A stretch of 64,000 nt of DNA from Isochrysis galbana (taxonomy: Eukaryota > Haptophyta > Isochrysidales > Isochrysidaceae), in NCBI GenBank assembly GCA_018136815.1, contig CM030932.1:750081-814080 (forward strand), read 5' to 3'. Positions 43,339 through 55,539 of the stretch are shown here, piece after piece. Below the pieces are notes generated by a model. That model had not been told where the DNA came from. It saw only the letters and a list, made by a program, of their open reading frames with translations, and did not search any database. The first letter of the stretch is position 1, and each line of letters starts with the position of its first letter. Position numbers and translations under genes: made by a program.

Positions 43339-44376
43339 TCCTTTTCTCTCGATGATTCGACAGTCTCATATGGTAAGACTGGTTGGCTACCTAAACATTG
43401 GCATTTGGGCATGCTGATGGTCATGTAGTATTGTGCTCATATGTGTCTTGGACTGGTGAAATGAAGACTAAAATTAGAATTACTGAGGTTATAATTTGCC
43501 AAAACTATAATCAATTTGATCTTTTTCTCCTGCGGCGGCGCGCGATGGCGGCCGCAGCGATGGTCGCTGGCCTCGCCCGTGGCCTCGCAAGCGGCCTGTG
43601 GCCGCTCTGGCGAGGGTCTGCGCGGCCAGGAGGCCAGCAGGCACCCCATCCCACCATGCTGAGGCGGTGCCGCGTGTGATGGGGCAGCCCATCATGCGCA
43701 GCACCGTCATTTTGACGCCTCGCGGCCTGCCGCGCACTGCATGCGCGCGAGGGGCTGGCAGTAGACAGTAGATGCCTGCAGGGGCGAGGTGGAGGGCGCA
43801 GGCGACGCGGTGCGCCCGCGCAGGGTTTTGTACTGCCTGCCCGGGGGTAACCGTGCCCGGGGAACGCAGGCGCGCGTCGCACAGCGCGCGACCTGTGGTC
43901 TGTGGTGCACTTTTGTGGTCGACGTCGATTTCGCACGAGCGCGAAAATGTTTTTGGGTCTGTGTGTTGAATGGCGTCGAAAATGTGCATATTTCTCATTA
44001 GATTCTGTCTAATATACCCATTTCCAGTAGCATATCCTAAGATCTCGCGATAAAACCTCAATCTTGACTTAGTGAATTTTCACCCTTAGAAGTTAAAAGC
44101 CCTGTTTGACCGCCCTACAAGAAGGCCAGGAAGGATACGGAAACGCCCGATAAACGAAGACGACATAGACGGCATCGTGGTGAACCGGGGCGGCGCGGCC
44201 GTCGCCAGGGTGAGTGTGAGGCCTCTGCCATGAGGCATGCCCAAAGGAGGATGAGTGTGTCGTGTTTGGCGAGTGCTTGGTGCAGTCTGCAGTCTCCAGC
44301 TTGCTGCCCTCCATGGGGGGCGGAGGGGGGGCGGGGGGGCCTTTCGGTATACGCACGTAGATTCCCTCCTTACTTT
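43339..44376. other. no gene recognised
   Basis: A GC-rich block at 43530-43930 has open frames on both strands but no domain-like features. A GGGCGGTCAAACAGG terminal motif lies on the minus strand at 44100-44118. Confidence 0.35.
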
Positions 44377-44377
44377 C

Positions 44378-44430
44378 TACATATTCGTTCGCTGTAACCG
44401 CCGTTCGCAGTCGGCTCTTCCGTCGCATCG
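44378..44430 (+). repeat. retroelement 5' leader, copy of 55566-55631
   Basis: TACATATTCGTTCGCTGTAA and the following CCGCCGTTCGCAGTCGGCTC are identical at both places and are preceded in both by ACGTAGAT and CCCTCCTTAC. The copies diverge right after CCGTCGCAT. Confidence 0.9.
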
Positions 44431-44514
44431 CCTCGTCTACAAACTGTCGCCGGAGCTGTCAACATTTTCCTTCATTGTGCTCAGTGCGATGACATTTCTT
44501 GTGCAACTTATGTT

Positions 44515-45425
44515 GCCTGCTCCCCGCCCTCGCCGCCCCCACCCTCGCCGCCCCCGCCCTCGCCGCCCCCGCCCTCGCCGCCCCCGCCCTCGCCGCCCCC
44601 GCCCTCGCGGCCCCCGCCCTCGCCGCCCCCGCCCTCGCGGCCCCCGCCCCCGCCGCCCCCACCCTCGCCGCCCCCGCCCTCGCCGCCCCCGCCCTCGCCG
44701 CCCCCGCCCCCGCCCTCGCCGCCCCCGCCCCCGCCGCCCCCGCCCCCGCCGCCCCCGCCCTCGCCGCCCCCGCCCTCGCTGCCACCGCCCTCGCCGCCCC
44801 CGCCCTCGCCGCCCCCGCCCTCGCGGCCCCCGCCCCCGCCGCCCCCACCCTCGCCGCCCCCGCCCTCGCCGCCCCCGCCCTCGCCGCCCCCGCCCCCGCC
44901 CTCGCCGCCCCCGCCCCCGCCGCCCCCGCCCCCGCCGCCCCCGCCCTCGCCGCCCCCGCCCTCGCTGCCACCGCCCCTGCCGCCCCCGCCCCCGCCGCCC
45001 CCGCCCTCGCCGCCCCCGCCCTCGCGGCCCCCGCCCCCGCCGCCCCCACCCTCGCCGCCCCCGCCCTCGCCGCCCCCGCCCTCGCCGCCCCCGCCCCCGC
45101 CCTCGCCGCCCCCGCCCCCGCCGCCCCCGCCCCCGCCGCCCCCGCCCCCGCCGCCCCCGCCCTCGCCGCCCCCGCCCTCGCGGCCCCCGCCCCCGCCGCC
45201 CCCACCCTCGCCGCCCCCGCCCTCGCCGCCCCCGCCCTCGCCGCCCCCGCCCCCGCCCTCGCCGCCCCCGCCCCCGCCGCCCCCGCCCCCGCCGCCCCCG
45301 CCCTCGCCGCCCCCGCCCTCGCTGCCACCGCCCCTGCCGCCCCCGCCCCCGCCGCCCCCGCCCTCGCCGCCCCCGCCCTCGCCGCCCCCGCCCTCGCCGC
45401 CCCCGCCCTCGCCGCCTCCATCTCC
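44515..45425 (+). repeat. 0.9-kb GC minisatellite with higher-order repeats
   Basis: Tandem 15-bp units of the type CGCCCCCGCCCTCGC, with variants (CCCTCGCGG, CCACCCTCG, CGCTGCCACC). Variant units recur in blocks: GCGGCCCCCGCCCCCGCCGC followed by CCCCACC starts near 44638, 44824, 45022 and 45181, so blocks of about 155-200 bp were duplicated as units. It stays open in several frames on both strands (Pro-Arg, Ala-rich and Gly-rich products), a property of the repeat rather than evidence of a gene. Confidence 0.95.
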
Positions 45426-46009
45426 GCCCTTCATTTTGCAAGGCGTAGGCACATGCAACTGACCAGCGATACTCCCAATACGAGATTCCCCGCATGTTTT
45501 GCCTCCTACCCGAGACCGCCGCCCTCGCCTCTCGCCTCTCGCTCACTCCCGTTCTAGCTCTGCCCCCCCCCCTAGCGTTGGCATGAGTTTGGTTACAGCC
45601 ATGTGGGGGTCCAGCGCTTTTGCTTCCCCCTGGGGGCCGGCGACAAGCGAGTGATGCGATTTGCAAAGGCGCGCATGCTCATCAAGAAGAATGGGAGATG
45701 GTCCACCCAATGGCCAGCTAGATAGATGTTTAGTAGATAGTTACCTCCTTAAGTAAGGCTTACAGACACACAGACACAGACAGGCATACGGCGTATACGT
45801 GATTGATAGCGAGACGTACAAGACCGGACTACCGCAAACGGCAACACAAGCGCCCGAGCCATATGGCTCGCGGCTAGATGGCAGCGCATGCCCCACATGC
45901 TCGCACCGTTGGCGGTGGGTGGCGCTGACAACGCTTTCGCCGTTTTTTCTTTCGCGCCCGCGCTAGGCGCTAAGCGCTACTTCTACTTTTAGACTCTTAG
46001 ATATCTAGA
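45426..46009. other. no gene recognised
   Basis: Flank of the minisatellite; no gene or repeat family recognised. Confidence 0.3.
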
Positions 46010-46146
46010 TATCTTAGATATCTTAGATATCTAGATATCTAGGCCGGAAAATCCACTATCTACTTGTAACTAGATACCATAAGGGCACTATCTACTTGTA
46101 ACTAGATAGCATTTCGGCACTATCTACTTCTATCTAGATAGTGCTC
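46010..46146. repeat. AT-rich palindromes and CACTATCTAC repeats
   Basis: GATATCTAGATATC-type palindromes, then CACTATCTACTTGTAACTAG twice and CACTATCTACTTCTATCTAG once, ending in the hairpin formed by GCACTATCTA and TAGATAGTGC. CTAGATAGTGC also occurs near 42602. Confidence 0.7.
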
Positions 46147-46164
46147 GCCGAGGGTTATTCGACG

Positions 46165-46533
46165 CCCTAAAAGTGATTCTTGAGGTATTGGGTACGCCAT
46201 TTCAGCCGGCCCATCGTACGCTCATCCCCCACTTCAGCGGAGTGTATAGTTCGTCCGGTAATGACTGCAGGCTGACCCGCTCATAGATATGGGGTTCTCC
46301 CATAACGTTTAGCTTGACTCCGTGATAGTCGCCCCTCCGGCGCAAATAGTACTTGAGCTCTTTGTCAACCGAAAATGTCTCCTAGATCATGTGCGTCTAG
46401 GTCTTCTTGGGGGGCTAACTCATGCTCCTCCGGAGCCGGGGGTGGAGACACAGCTTTCTTTCTAAGAAGATCCATATAGTCGGAGGTGGCGTTCGCTAGT
46501 CTTTCCATGGGTGAACTAAGAATAAACTTAGTT
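46165..46533 (-). pseudogene. element fragment: palindromic leader plus short ORFs
   Basis: On the minus strand the leader AACTAAGTTTATTCTTAGTT (46533-46514) is followed by CACCC and the ATG at 46508, opening a 52-residue frame (MERLANATSDYMDLLRKK and following). Overlapping it in another frame is a second ORF reading YYLRRRGDYHGVKLNVMGEP and later LPDELYTPLKWG, whose core matches the broken copy at 4365-4440. The protein is not recognised. This copy is the better preserved one and shows that the leader stands in front of a real coding sequence. Confidence 0.5.
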
Positions 46534-46814
46534 GAAGTGACAATAGAAAAGGATGGACAAGTCGGAAAAATAGGATTGCTACTTCTGCGAATGCAATTTT
46601 AAGAAGGCCGATGAGAAGCACCGCAAAATCAAGTGGCGTGATTTCTATGCACCGGCAGATTTTCCCCGCTTCAAGCTTTCGACGATCGACGGAGCGTCAC
46701 TAGAGCCCAGCGAGGGCCCTTGCCGTCGTCTTCCAAGTGAGGATCATCCTCTCGACAACCGACGGCGAGCGACCCTGACAGTACACACACATCTGCGCGT
46801 TCTGACGCAGTTAC
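46534..46814. other. 3' flank of the PqiA-like gene
   Basis: No separate gene. The next gene's stop lies at 46815 on the minus strand. Confidence 0.3.
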
Positions 46815-49800
46815 TCAAAACAAGTGCTCTGCGGTCTTCTTGGCCCCCCAGACCGTCAGCCCGGGGCGCTTGTGGCGGCTCCGCTTATGGCGCGGCTGCG
46901 GCCGGCCCGTGCAAAAGTAGAAGGTGGGCGGCGGCTCGTCGTACGGGTGAAGGACGCGGTGGATCTGTTTGTGCACAAGGGATCCGTCAGAGCCGGAGAG
47001 GAAGTAGAGAAAGACTGCCGCCGCCATGTAGTAGTAGCCGCCGAGCTTCTTCACATGCAGCGAGAGGCAGGGCCCGCCATAGTGCGAGTTGAGAGGCGCG
47101 CATAGGGCGAGGTTGGAGGGCGTGAGCATGCCGTTGGCGAGGTCTGAGACTGCCATGTCAAGCAGGGGTACGACCACTACCATCACTTCGAGAGCGTAGA
47201 ACACGGAAATGTTGCGCGAGATGCGGTGGAGCCGCCGCAGCGCCGGCATGGGCAGAGGCAAAAGCACCACGCCGATCTGTGTGAGGGTGCGGAGCAGCGG
47301 GCCGACAATCATGAAGACGAGGAAGGTGATTGATAGGCAACCGTTGAGCAGGCCACCGCGCGCTGCAAGCAGCCCGAGTTGTAGTAGCGAATACTGGGCA
47401 TTCAGGCCAACGCCGTTGGCCATGGCAGGCTGGTCGAGTGCATCAGCGCGGAAGACGTGCACAAATGAGCCTGAGACGGTGCGGGCGATGAGCGGTTCTG
47501 TCCACGAGCGGAACAGGACGTAGAGCGTTGCTACGAAGAGGGAGAGGTGGAGTGCAGCCTCCGGGATGGCGCATGCGGCGTCCCATCGGCCGCGCACGCG
47601 GTTGCCCACCAACCCGTGCCAGAGCGGTGGGGCCGCCGCCCCGCCGCCTCCTGCGGCGCGCCCGTCGGGCTGCCGGCAGGCCGCGGCACTGCCGGTATGG
47701 ACGGCGGAGGCGAGCGAGCCGTACGAGTCCGAGCAGTGCTGCACACCAGGCGCCGAGCCGAGCGACACCGAGCGGCCGTCTCGTGTGAGCGCTGAGCGCG
47801 ACGGCGCGTGTGAGGCGGAGGCAAGCGAGAGGTACGACTCCGAGCCATGGTACACATCGTAGTAGGCCAGCACATTGGGATCGGAGGCGCCCCCTGCAAG
47901 ACCCGCGTACGAGGGCGAACGGCTGGCCCAGCCGCACCCGCGCCCGAGGCGCTCGGAGCGCGGGTGTTGGCTGCGCACGCTACCACCGACGTCCCCGTCG
48001 CCTCTGCATTGGAAGCGCTCTTGCAACGTGCCGCGCGAGGTAAGCGCCAGTTCCGGTGGGTAAATTGCCGACGCGGCGTCGGGCATTGCGGTGCAGCCAC
48101 GGAATGGGCTGCGTCCGCCAAGCCAGTCGGTGAACTCGGCGAGCGCGTCAGGGAACGATGCTGTTCTGGAGCGAGACCCGTTGTGTGGCCCCGCCGTCGG
48201 TTTAGGCGAGTCGCGCGACGAGCTCGTTGCAATGCCCTCCTCAACGTACTCGGCCACGTGGCGCGAGTAGAGTAGCGCCGCCTCCTGTGGACCAATGTCG
48301 TCATCGAGGGAGCCGACGAAAGCCTTGAAGCTGAACGGTCCACTGTAGATAGCCTCGAGCCGCGGCGGCAGGGCGGGGTGCGGTGCAGCGGGGCGCCCGG
48401 GTGAGGTGCACATTGCGGACCAGTTCCGGCGCGCGACTGGCACCTCATCAGCCAGGGCGGCGCTGCGCGCAGGCAAAGCCTGCGGAACAAAAGACGCGTT
48501 CGGCTCCGGCAACCGCGCAGGACTCGGCAGCTCGCGCTCAGCGTCCGAGGCGGTGACGGTACCCGTCTTATTGACCTCGCACGTTGCGGCCGGCGTGTTG
48601 TTGACGACACTGGCTCCAGCGCGTGGTGCGCTCGCCCGCCCGCCGATAAGGCTGACGAGCGCGTCCAGGCTGAAGGTCTTCAGCATACGTGCTGGGGCGC
48701 CGGTGGTGTCGCGCCCGCCTCTCCCCTCCATGACTGGCGGCGCATCGGCCGGTGGCGCCCCGACTTGCGAGCGTGAGAGGCACGCCCGTTCGTCGGGCGC
48801 GGCGTGCGAGCCCTCCTCGGCGTCGGGCTGGGTCCCGCCCTGCGAGTAGGGCGAGATGGCGGAGAGATGCTCGCTCCACGAGCGCCCCCTCTCGCGCAGG
48901 CCCGCCGCTATGGTTGAGGGGGCCTTCATAAAGGTGGATGCGAACCCCACTTCGACGGAGCTGCCCGTCTCGGGCAGGTCGTCCTCGGGGGCTGCTTCCG
49001 TACTGGGGTGAGCTTGCCCAAAGCGCAGTGATGTGGGCGTGGCAGTGGGGCTGCTCGCACCACAGCCCTTTCGCGTGTCAAGCGGAGACCGCCACATGAG
49101 CGGCATGTATGTCGGGCCGCTGCCAAGCCAGCCGCTCGCGAGGCCGATCGTCCGTGAGGCGGGCCGCTCGGCGTGCCCTGCAGGCAAAGGCGGCAGCGGG
49201 CGGCCGTGTCCCATCTCGCCGCCCTCGTACCCCTCGTGCCCGCAGCCAGCGGGCGTCACCGCACCACCGGGTGGGAGGTGCCGCGCCTCAGCGATTTTAC
49301 GCCGATACTCCTCGTCCAAAAGTTCGAGCACGACCCCGATCCCGAGCGAAAGCACCACCGCCGTGCAAAAGACATACATCCCTGCTTGCCCCTGGATGCG
49401 CAGCGTCCCCTCGATAAAGCCCTGGACCGACGAGAGCACCGATGCGACTGAGATGGACCAGCCGATGGGCCCGCCTGGCATGTAGCCGGACATGGCCTCT
49501 GTCGAGATTGGCGCGGCGACGCCAATGTCGAGCACACCAAGCAACACGATCAGGATTAGCACATCCGCAAAGGACCACTTACCGAAGAAGGCCAACCAGA
49601 AGTTACCGTTGCGCCGCAAGTAGACAGAATGGGGGGCGTAAAAGAACTTGTGCATGAGGAGCAGCTTGATGTGCGGCCACAGGAATGAGGCGGCAAAGAT
49701 AACGGCGGCAGATAGCCGGCCGGGGTAGATGGTAGTCGAGTCGGAGGGCGGCGACTCGCCCGCTTCGATCACGAGCACTTCGCCCGAGGCGCTGAGTGTG

Positions 49801-51461
49801 CGGTTCGAGCGCCACAGCTCACGTACCTGCGTGGGCGAGGGCCAGAGCCGGCTAATCAACTGTGGCGGTCCGGAGGCTAGGTGCCGACAACTGTAACGGG
49901 TGAGGCTCCACATGCCCGTCCCACGCGTCGGCGGCGCCATGCTGCGCGCTTCGTGGGCGCCTACTCCGCGGGCACGGCGCAACTACCCGTCGGGCGCAGG
50001 CGGCGAACCACACACTGAGTAGAGGTAGGAGTACTCAAAGAGGGTGCGCTCGATGTGCGCCTCGCCGCAATCGATGACCATACAGGCCGGGTTGTCAGAT
50101 GTCATGTTGGCCACGTACTCGTTGTAGTTGCGGTTTGGATCACATGCGAGCCTTGGGCAGTCAGCTGGGCGGTTCGACTGCACGACGTTCCACAGCAGCC
50201 CCCCGAGCGCGATCTGGCAGCGAAGGAGGTGCTCGCGGTCGCGTCGGCAGGGCGCGGCGCGGGTGGAAAGGGGAGCGGGAGCAACAGCGTGCCGCACAAC
50301 TGCGCAGACAAGTGGGAAGTAGCGCACCTCAATCTTTGCTTCGAGCTTGACGCTGAACAGCCCTCCCCCACCCAGATCTTGCCTCTCGTCCGTCTGCCAG
50401 AAGCCGGAGAATTGCGCGTAGGCAAAGAGTAGGTGGCACAGCATAATCAGCCCGCGGATCGTGAGGAATGCCCGCCTTCCCGTCATGTGCGCTAGCGACT
50501 CGCGTGTTCCAAATGGGTCGTCAGCAGTAAGAGGGCCTGCACCACCGTTGTGCGGCAGCAGCCGCTGCGAGCCGGTCCGGCTTGGGAGCACGCAACCCAG
50601 AAACGTGCCCACGGTAACGCCGACGCGCATGCCGGTAGCGTAGACGCTCGTGCCCACCCGCCGGCCCGCCACCCACGCGTAGCGCGCGGCGGCACCCGGC
50701 ACGCCACCGCCTGGCTGCTGCATCAGCTCGAGCACATACAGGATTACGAGAGCGGCCGCTAACACGGAGACGGAGCGATGCCAACCGTTGAAGATCAGAG
50801 CCATCAAGCCAGGAGGCGCCGCCGGTGGGCTGGGTGGCTGTGGTGGTGGTGGCGGCGGCCATGCTGGCAGTGGTGGCGGGCGGAAGGGCGGAGGAGGACT
50901 GGCAGGTCTCTTGGGCGGCGATGGCGGCCATGGCGGCGGTGGCGGGCGCGGTGGCACTGAGGGCGGCGGGTTAGCGGGCGGTGGCCATGGCATAGGCGGC
51001 TTTGGCCGCGGCGAAGGTGGACTCGCCGGCGGCGGTGGCGCACCCGGCGTCGGAGACCGTGGAGGCAGAGGAGAGGTGGGAGGCCTCGCAGGTGGCGGCG
51101 GCTCCTGCGGTGGAGCGCTAGGCGCCGGGGGCCTCCTCGGCTCCGGGGGCTTCCCTGGTGGTCGAGGCGGCATAGGAGGCCTCCCTGGTGCTGGCGGTGG
51201 GTGTGGACGCGGCGGCGGAGGCGGAGGAGGCCCAGGTGACTCAGGAGGATCAGGAGGATGAGTAGAGGCGGGAGATGCTGAAGGAGAACTTCTTCCCGCC
51301 GCCTGTGGCCTCTCCTGGAGCACGAGGACGGCAGAGAGCATAACGGCACCGCCAGTAAGGATGGCGATTGAGCCGAATACCGCCGAGCGCGACACGTCGG
51401 CCGCGGACGCACGACGCTCCTCCGATGGCTCCGAAGGCCACGAGAAGGCCTCGGACTCCAT
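46815..51461 (-). CDS. large protein with two PqiA/LetA-like membrane modules
   Basis: Proposed exons: 51461-50310, 50213-50016 and 49826-46815, giving 1,453 residues. A TAG at 49983-49985 lies inside the second intron (donor GTGTGT, acceptor CCCACGCAG); the first intron is stopless. Order: a membrane anchor at 27-49, a Pro-rich stretch to about residue 215, two helices near 225-345, then a Cys-containing region. Module 1 follows (FLWPHIKLLLMHKFFY, later FGKWSFADVLILIVLLGVLD). Next come about 500 disordered Ser/Pro residues. Module 2 is near the C-terminus (MIVGPLLRTLTQIGVVLLPL, RRLHRISRNISVFYALEVMV). The repeated module (helix, long charged loop, then W-S or V-F and a D/E-V helix) is the plan of bacterial PqiA/LetA, inner-membrane partners in lipid transport. 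No MCE partner is nearby. The family link is by motif only. Confidence 0.7.
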
Positions 51462-51670
51462 CGCGCTCCGGCGTCACCTCCTTCAAGCCAGGTTCAACGT
51501 CAAATCATACGTAAACCTGAGGATAACAAAGGAGAGTCGAGGGAGGGATGGCCGCTCGTGATGTGAAAATTGGACTGCCGAGGGGCTCTAGGTAAAGGAT
51601 GTTGTGGACGGGGGGAGAGAGATGAAGTCGAGGGGAGCCACCCTCTCCTTTCTCTCTGTCCGCCTCGCGC

Positions 51671-52834
<1,164 letters not shown>

Positions 52835-53935
52835 TGCCCTGGATGCCCCGTCAGGCTGACATCAGGTTCTGATATCAGGTTATCAGGCCTACTAGACCTG
52901 ATAACCTGATATCAGGCTGATATAATGACTACTAACTTTAGAATAAAATAAAATTCACGTCAGTAAACGAGCCATCGACCCGAACCGCGAGCGATCGGCC
53001 ATGGCTCTCAGTGACGATGGATGATGGGCTGCGAGGCTGGGTGGCGGCGAGGCTGGTGGCGGCGAGGCTGGGTGGAGGTGAGGCTGGTGGAGGCGAGGCT
53101 GGTCGCAACGAGGCTGGTGGCGGCGAGGCTGGTCGTAATGAGGCTGGTGGTAACGAGGCTGGGGTGGCGGTGGGGTTGGTGGCGGCCAGGCTGGTTGCGG
53201 CGAGGCTGGTGGCTGCGAGGCTGGTGGCTGCGAGGCTGGTGGCTGCGAGGCTGGTGGCTGCGAGGCTGGTGGCTGCGAGGCTGGTGGCTGCGAGGCTGGG
53301 TGCAGGCGAGGCTGGTGGCTGCGAGGCTGGGTGGAGGCGAGGCTGGTGGCTGCGAGGCTGGGTGGAGGCGAGGCTGGTGGCGGCGACGCTGGTTGCCAGG
53401 GGGGAGGGCGACTGGTGTTGAGGTGGGGGAGGCGGGGTGGCGCTGGGGCAGGCGCGAGCGCAGCGGCGAGGCTGGCAGCGAGGCGGGTGAGCCAGCGAGG
53501 CGGGCGGCTGCGAAGGGGACGGCGGTGGGGCGAGCAGAGGTAGCAGGGGACGCGCTGGCGGCGGAGCGGGCGGGAACAGCGGCAGCAGTGGCGGGCTCCG
53601 GGGGGGGAGGGGTGTGGGGCGGGTGCGCCTCCGGCGGAGCGGCAGAGGCGGGTGCGCGGGGGGGGGCGGCGGGGGTTCCCGCGGGGGGAGGGGTGGGGGT
53701 TCGCTGGGGGGGGGCTCTCCCCTCCGCTTCCACACGAACCCCCTCTCCGCTTCTAGCTTCTAGCTAGACGTAGACGTAGTCCATTTCCTCGGATCTTAGA
53801 ATGGCTCATTAGAAAATTATAATATTAGTGGTGGACCACCTGATATCAGCCTGATATCAGGTCCTGATATCACCTGATATCAGGTATCAGGTCGCCAAGG
53901 CCTGATGACCTGAGACCTGACGGGGCATCCGGGCT
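52835..53935. mobile_element. foldback-type element, 1.1 kb
   Basis: GGATGCCCCGTCAGG at 52841-52855 and its complement at 53916-53930 are the outer ends. Each arm then carries several copies of the 12-bp palindrome CCTGATATCAGG (52870-52925, and 53838-53895). The arms enclose a minisatellite and a GC-rich stretch. Long, internally repetitive inverted arms are typical of foldback elements. No transposase was found, and the open frame inside (Gly/Ala/Arg or Pro/Ser) is a by-product of the repeat. Confidence 0.75.
53040..53405 (+). repeat. minisatellite, GAGGCTGGTGGCTGC units
   Basis: About 24 units of 12-18 bp, the most regular being seven consecutive 15-bp GAGGCTGGTGGCTGC copies (53203-53300). 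It lies inside the foldback-type element. Confidence 0.95.
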
Positions 53936-55329
53936 CCTTGCTGTCTGTCGTTCCCCCGCGCGCGTTCTCGCTCTCGTTGTAGGTGTTCGTTGCTGAGGAC
54001 TTTTCGGTAGAAGGGGCGCAACGAAGACTACCGGTAGCTTTAAAGACAACGACTTCGTAGTGTTGGAACTACGTCATATTAGCATCCTAGAATTTGTTTA
54101 TTGTGCCCAGACACCTAAAACAGTCGCTATCTAATAGATCCCCAGCTTGAAACCGAAAAACTCGAACGCGAAAAGCGAATTTTTTGTATACGAATGTTGA
54201 AGACTACGGTCATTGACGTTCAACGACCCACGGGCAGATTCACACATACAGACTCACAGGGCACCTAAGACACTCGACCCAGTGGATTGGGGCCCTACTC
54301 GGCATTCCCTACTACTTTGCCGCAGGGATCTACCCGCGAGCGACGAAATCACGCTCGCTATGGCCTACTGAAGTCGGGCCCCAGAGGCCCTTTCGAGCGC
54401 TGGCAACGCGACCTGCAGTGGGGGGACATGGCGCCCGCGCGCGGGTGCTTCCGCGGCGCCTGCGGTCACCTTAGACCAGGAGCCGAGGCCTGACGCCAAA
54501 AAAAAAAGAGCCCTCACAACGAATTGCTGCCCCCCCACACCAGCTGGCGTGCTGACGAGGGCGTCTCGTACAGCGAGAGGCCGGCATTTGCCGGCCCCTG
54601 GACGATCGCCAACGCGATGGGCCCCACCTGGGCCGCGGTGGAAGTGGGCAGCGCACCCATGCCGGTACAGGCCCGGCCATCTCGACCCCTCTCGCCTGCC
54701 TTCCAGAGGAGCCCTGGCCGGTGGCCCATCGGACACCCCTCTCCGGGGCGCCATCGCAGCGGACCGACGTCCGAAGAAGCCCTCTTCACAGTCGACTTGA
54801 GCACAGAAGAAACCGGGCGTTTACGGGAGAATCAAGTGTTTTATTTTCGTTGATCCTATCATTAAAAATACGTTTGTTTTGACCTCTATTATCACGGTCA
54901 TATAAGCTTGATATGACCGTTGGTCGCTCACATGACATCGCACGGGCCATGCTACGCACAAACATCACATGTGTGTGACGCTCGACGCCATTGATGCAAC
55001 ATTTTGATCGATCGGAAGTGCGGCAGATAACCGTCGCCGTCACGCAACGCGCAACGCAAACTCCAGACGCTGAAGGTGATCACGCACACGCGCACACTCG
55101 CAACGTCATTACAGGGCGTACAATCTGGCACACAACCAACGGGATTGTAATGTGCGCTGCAACTACGCTTGGTGCCGCCGCGGCCCGATCGCTTGGGGTC
55201 TCCGCAAGGATACCAATTTGGGAATCGCTCGGCGCGCTCGCCAGGCGCCCGAGCACTTGCTGACCCCACGGCTGTCGGGCGCTGTTAAGTGGGTTGTCAG
55301 GGCAAACCTGGGCACCCAAAGCAGGGAGA
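53936..55329. other. no gene recognised; possible coding relics
   Basis: 54285-54360 and 54524-54670 have coding-like frames on the plus strand (for example GPWTIANAMGPTWAAVEVGS) without a start, a stop partner or a recognised family. They may be relics of an element or of a host gene. Confidence 0.3.
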
Positions 55330-55480
55330 TGATAGGGGAGACTGTCAGGGGGAAGGGGGCGGACCGTGGCGAGGCTTTGGCCGTTGATAATGAGGCGGCA
55401 ATGAGGCTAACATTTTCCGTTGTCTTCCCCCCCCCTCCGAAGACTACACGGTAGTCTTTAAGACTACGCGTTTGCGCAAC
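55330..55480 (+). repeat. retroelement 3' segment, related to 36190-36350
   Basis: GCGAGGCTTTGGCCGTTGAT, then TTTTCCGTTGTCTTCCCC, and GACTACGCGTTTGCGCAACC match the block at 36190-36350 in the same order. Confidence 0.65.
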
Positions 55481-55539
55481 CGTTTTCCCCCAGCGCGAAG
55501 CCTACCCCCTCGCTTCTTTCGTTTTCATATGTATATATA

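Noticed and set aside
37672-44118. A 6.4-kb DNA transposon bounded by GGGCGGTCAAACAGG ends
   Set aside because: It would have to contain the intact PP4 gene and other elements; there is no transposase or target duplication. Kept only as a spacing observation.
44255-45666. Several 300-400-residue open frames on both strands (Pro-Arg, Ala-rich, Gly-rich)
   Set aside because: They are by-products of a GC minisatellite whose unit is a multiple of three and has no stop in any frame.
52938-53767. Pro/Ser-rich and Gly/Ala-rich ORFs of about 250 residues
   Set aside because: They come from the minisatellite and GC-rich core of the foldback-type element.
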